From NCBI GenBank assembly GCA_038229415.1, contig JBBROM010000002.1:434001-498000 (forward strand): a DNA stretch of 64,000 nt. The letters are read 5' to 3'. The translations under genes and the position numbers were made by a program. Below are positions 61,064 to 64,000 of this stretch, piece after piece. The notes below the pieces were generated by a model. The model searched no databases and had not been told where the DNA came from. It was given only the letters and a program-made list of their open reading frames with translations. Origin of the DNA: JANXUR01 sp038229415 (GTDB lineage Bacteria > Acidobacteriota > Terriglobia > Terriglobales > Acidobacteriaceae). Within the stretch, counting starts at the first letter, position 1. Every line of letters begins with the position of its first letter.

Positions 61064-62449
61064 CTATGCGAACACGCTGTGGTCAATCTCTTCCGGCTTA
61101 AAAAACTCGGCGTGCAGTAGTTGAATCGCGTGGTTCACCGCATCCTCTTCAATCACGAACGTAATATTGATCTCCGACGGCCCCTGCGAGATCATACGTA
61201 CATTAATGTTGCCCGCAGCCAGCGCGGTAAACACACGGGCCGCCACGCCGGGCTTTTCGCGAATACTCTCACCCACCAGACAGATAATCGCTTTGCGGCC
61301 TTCGTAACGCACGTCGGCGAACTTACTCAGATCCTCCGCCAGCGCAGGGATGCCCTCATTCGAATCCACAGTAAGTGCCACGCTGACTTCCGAGGTAGAA
61401 ACGACATCCACAGGAATCTTGTGCTTGTCAAATATCTCGAAGATAGCCCGCAGATAACCATGAGCCATCAACATACGCGTCGCCACCACTTCGATGATGG
61501 TGATGCGCTTTTTCGCCGCAATCGCCTTAAACAGCGACTGGCATGGCGGCGCAATATTGGTAATCTTCGTCCCGTCGCACGTAGGGTTCTTAGAGTTAAG
61601 AATGAAGACCGGAATATTCTGCTGAATCGCGGGTTGCACCGTCGCGGGGTGCAACACCTTCGCCCCGAAGTAAGCAAGCTCTGCCGCTTCTTCAAAGCTA
61701 ATCACGCGAATCCGCTTGGCATCTGGACAGATGCGCGGATCGGTCGTCATCATGCCGTCCACATCGGTCCAAATCTCGATGCGTTTGGCTCCGAGTCCAG
61801 CCCCGAAGATAGCTGCGGAAAAATCCGAACCGCCGCGGCCAATCGTAGTGGTGATGCCATTGATGGTCGCGCCAATGAAACCGCCCATCACTGGCACTTG
61901 ACCTTCAGCCAAAAGGGGCGCGACGATAGCTTTAAGTTTCGCGTTCGTCTCGGGGAATTGCGGAATCGCCTTGGTGTGCTGCGCGTCGGTAACCAGCACC
62001 TGCCGCGAATCCACATGTGCCGCATTCAATCCGCGCGAGGCAAACGCCGCCGCCACCAACTTACTGTTCAGCGCCTCGCCATACGCGCCAAGGCGATCAT
62101 TGCTGCGCGGAGAAAGTTCGTGCAGCGCCGCGATGCCGCGGAGTAAGTCGTCAAGCGCGTCGAAGTCGGTGTCAAGTTCAAGTAGCAGCGCGGGGCGACG
62201 CTCGTCATTTACAAGTTCCTGTGCAGCCTTGTGATGGCGTTCGCGTAACTCACGTGCCAGTTTCAGCGCCCCTTCGCGGTCGCCAGCGTCCGCCGCACGA
62301 CCCATGGCGAGTAACTGGTCAGTCGCCCTCGCCATGGCGCTGACTACCACCACTGGCTGTTCGGGCAGTCGCGCACTTACTATGTCAAATACTCGCTGAA
62401 TGGCGTCCGGATCTTTTACCGAGGTGCCGCCAAATTTCATAACAATCAT
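61064..62449 (-). CDS. lysC: Aspartate kinase
   Basis: 461 residues. The kinase start is VMKFGGTSVKDPDAI, GRGGSDFSAA near 213 holds the active-site Asp, and two ACT domains follow (about 300-380 and 390-461: GVAARVFTALAAGNINVRMISQGPSE). The ACT domains imply feedback regulation by lysine and/or threonine. It phosphorylates aspartate as the first committed step. The start is 10 bp after the asd stop. Confidence 0.94.
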   Translation of the reverse strand: MIVMKFGGTSVKDPDAIQRVFDIVSARLPEQPVVVVSAMARATDQLLAMGRAADAGDREGALKLARELRERHHKAAQELVNDERRPALLLELDTDFDALDDLLRGIAALHELSPRSNDRLGAYGEALNSKLVAAAFASRGLNAAHVDSRQVLVTDAQHTKAIPQFPETNAKLKAIVAPLLAEGQVPVMGGFIGATINGITTTIGRGGSDFSAAIFGAGLGAKRIEIWTDVDGMMTTDPRICPDAKRIRVISFEEAAELAYFGAKVLHPATVQPAIQQNIPVFILNSKNPTCDGTKITNIAPPCQSLFKAIAAKKRITIIEVVATRMLMAHGYLRAIFEIFDKHKIPVDVVSTSEVSVALTVDSNEGIPALAEDLSKFADVRYEGRKAIICLVGESIREKPGVAARVFTALAAGNINVRMISQGPSEINITFVIEEDAVNHAIQLLHAEFFKPEEIDHSVFA

Positions 62450-62459
62450 GCGGCTTGCC

Positions 62460-63524
62460 TCATCCCAGGTATCCTTGCGCTTTTAGTAACTCGGCGTTCA
62501 GCAATGCCGCGCCAGCCGCGCCGCGAATCGTATTGTGCGAAAGCACCGTAAACTTCCAGTCCAGCACAGAACACTCGCGCAAGCGGCCTACGGACGTCGT
62601 CATCCCGTTGCCCAGGTCGCGATCCATATTAGGCTGCGGACGGTCGGCCTGCTCAAGATACACAATCGGCCGCGCAGGCGCGGTGGGCAGTCCCAGCTTC
62701 TGCGGCTCGGCCGAAAACCCACGCCACGCCGCCAAAATCTCTTCTTTAGTCGCTTTCTTGCTCAGTTTCAGATACACCGACTCAGTATGCCCATCCTCCA
62801 CCGCAACGCGATTGCACTGCGCGCTCACCGCGAACGCGCCCGGAACGACATGCGTACCCTCCGCTGCCAGCGCGCCCAGCAGCTTCTGCGTCTCTTCCTG
62901 CATCTTTTCTTCTTCGTTCTTGATGTACGGCACCACGTTGCCCAAAATATCCAGCGACGCCACACCCGGATAGCCCGCCCCACTGATCGCCTGCATCGTG
63001 GTGACCATCACCGTCTCAATCCCAAACGCATCCTGCAGCGGCTTCAAGGCAATCACCAGTCCAATCGTAGAGCAGTTCGGGTTGGTCACAATGTATCCGC
63101 CAAACTGCTTGCGCCACGCCTGCTTCTCGATCATCGCAATGTGCCCGGGATTCACCTCTGGAATCACCAACGGCACGTCGCTCTGCATTCGAAACGCGCT
63201 CGAATTCGACACGACATAGCAGCCCGTCGCCGCGAACTTCGGTTCCATATCTTGCGCAATCGCGGAATCGAGCGCGGCAAAAATCACCTTGGGCGCACCA
63301 TCGGATGTCGCGGGCGACACCGTCATCTTCGCCACATTCTCGGGAATCGGCGTCTTCAGCTTCCAGCGCGCGGCCTCGCCGTAAGCGCGGCCTTCCGACC
63401 GGTCAGACGCGGCCAGCCACGCCACTTCAAACCAAGGATGATGTTCGAGCATCTGCACAACGCGCTGACCGACCACGCCAGTCGCGCCCAGAATGCCCAC
63501 AGGGATTTTTTGCATGGGTTGCAT
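62460..63524 (-). CDS. asd: Aspartate-semialdehyde dehydrogenase
   Basis: 354 residues of the longer archaeal/fungal-type subgroup. The NADP site is LGATGVVGQRVVQML, the catalytic Cys is in TNPNCSTIG near 150, and the acid/base His region follows in the C-terminal half. It reduces aspartyl phosphate to the semialdehyde used by DapA. It is first in the asd-lysC-dapB operon; a longer upstream ATG (four codons) is an alternative. Confidence 0.93.
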   Translation of the reverse strand: MQPMQKIPVGILGATGVVGQRVVQMLEHHPWFEVAWLAASDRSEGRAYGEAARWKLKTPIPENVAKMTVSPATSDGAPKVIFAALDSAIAQDMEPKFAATGCYVVSNSSAFRMQSDVPLVIPEVNPGHIAMIEKQAWRKQFGGYIVTNPNCSTIGLVIALKPLQDAFGIETVMVTTMQAISGAGYPGVASLDILGNVVPYIKNEEEKMQEETQKLLGALAAEGTHVVPGAFAVSAQCNRVAVEDGHTESVYLKLSKKATKEEILAAWRGFSAEPQKLGLPTAPARPIVYLEQADRPQPNMDRDLGNGMTTSVGRLRECSVLDWKFTVLSHNTIRGAAGAALLNAELLKAQGYLG

Positions 63525-63565
63525 CTATAGATTTTACAACAGGGAAACGCGAGGACTCGAAGAAC

Positions 63566-64000
63566 TCACTCTGCTTTGGATTGGCAAGAGACGATCTTGC
63601 GCTCAATCTGTTCACCAAGCGATGCCCCAGTTCTTTCCAAGACCGTCATCAGAAAAAGAGCCTTGCCATCACTCTTATGCTCCCATAACAGCCCTACATT
63701 TAATTTTTCCTTGGAGTCATCATTGGTCGCATAGATCTCTCCCTTGTGCTCCACCACGAGCAAGCGGCCATCTTGAAGCTCCGCTACAAAATCAGGATAG
63801 AACTTACGATTGGCCAAAGGTAGGAAGAACCCCCGCCGCTCCAGATTCCGAACCCAATGCTTGACCTCTGGGGTTACATCGAGCGCGCACGCGCAGTCGT
63901 ATTCTTGGCCCTTGTTTTTCAGTTCGCCAACCAGCGGGTAAAAATGCTTCTGAAAACGATGGGGTTGTCCTTCGTAGTTCCAGTTTGGTGCATACGCGTC
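63566..64000 (-). CDS. C-terminal end of a DEAD/DEAH helicase-type restriction subunit (runs off right edge)
   Basis: The last 144 codons of a gene that enters from the right. Residues KHWVRNLERRGFF, then FYPDFVAELQDGRLLVVEHKG, show a PD-(D/E)XK nuclease centre (PD and E-x-K) at the end of a protein of the type III restriction or related helicase-nuclease group. It is a different subfamily from the fragment at the left edge. The stop is only 41 bp before the asd start on the same strand, so transcription could run from it into asd. Confidence 0.8.
   Translation of the reverse strand, partial: DAYAPNWNYEGQPHRFQKHFYPLVGELKNKGQEYDCACALDVTPEVKHWVRNLERRGFFLPLANRKFYPDFVAELQDGRLLVVEHKGEIYATNDDSKEKLNVGLLWEHKSDGKALFLMTVLERTGASLGEQIERKIVSCQSKAE

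Noticed and set aside
61121..62146. Long plus-strand frame opposite lysC
   Set aside because: Antisense shadow in GC-rich DNA; rich in Arg/His, without a family, fully opposite a well-conserved gene. The same applies to the long frames opposite asd (62535-63530), the sigma-54 activator (20480-21331) and the kinase (29342-30028).
1..64000. CRISPR array, rRNA operon or insertion sequence
   Set aside because: No regularly spaced direct repeats, no rRNA signature and no transposase frame with terminal inverted repeats were found.

Overview
The window looks like a chromosomal stretch of an Acidobacteriota bacterium (Terriglobia-like). This is an inference from gene content, not from a marker gene. 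Supporting points are a clustered set of cytochrome-oxidase assembly genes (ctaA, ctaB, an ABC-2 pair, DUF420), a Ser/Thr kinase with TPR repeats, carboxypeptidase-regulatory-like secreted proteins, RNase J, a bacillithiol-type reductase (YpdA family), frataxin, a succinylase-type lysine pathway and a dispersed repeat with the ends GTCATCCTGAGCGGAGCG and GCAGTCGAAGGACCCCTAC. Most of the window is dense, GC-rich housekeeping DNA on both strands. Mobile or defence DNA lies at the left edge (1-6.06 kb), at 52.3-56.7 kb, at 59.5-60.3 kb and at the right edge.

Left edge, 1-6,060: the end of a genomic island. It holds the C-terminal nuclease part of a type III restriction subunit, a DUF2779 protein with a Cas4-like Fe-S nuclease half and an RNase H-like half, and a compact SIR2-HerA-KTSC operon. 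SIR2-HerA is a known anti-phage pair. The island ends in integrase-arm-like repeats, a tRNA T-arm-like sequence and then a separate 3' fragment of a tRNA-Phe, so two integration scars appear to be nested here.

6.1-34.5 kb: core and accessory genes. These include an Mpo1-like protein, an ABC exporter, a DUF481 barrel, a DoxX-DinB-NRDE operon, a YHS protein, and a four-gene operon with 4-nt overlaps around a ferric-reductase-like/Rieske membrane protein. They are followed by an ECF sigma/anti-sigma pair, CPBP protease, DUF2252, a GAF-GAF sigma-54 activator, a PLP-dependent dehydratase with a perfect 20-bp palindrome in its promoter region, uppP, ftsK, a large kinase-TPR protein, rnj, EcsC and a HAD phosphatase.

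34.7-51.6 kb: dapD, dapA (with an unusual C-terminal Cys-containing extension), the heme A/O and ABC oxidase-assembly cluster, a blue-copper-like protein, an NAD-type isocitrate dehydrogenase, nrdR, a flippase-like membrane protein, three tandem outer-membrane barrel paralogues, the SRP RNA gene, a serine hydrolase and fabH.

51.8-64 kb: ssb, parDE, a pterin carbinolamine dehydratase, an MFS exporter, a tandemly duplicated cyaY leader, cyaY, a Shedu-type (DUF4263) nuclease broken by a one-base frameshift, ypdA-like, aspA, a TIGR02391 gene, and the dapB-lysC-asd operon. With dapA and dapD, that operon gives the aspartate-to-diaminopimelate route. Immediately upstream of asd, and running off the window, is the end of a second helicase-nuclease restriction subunit.
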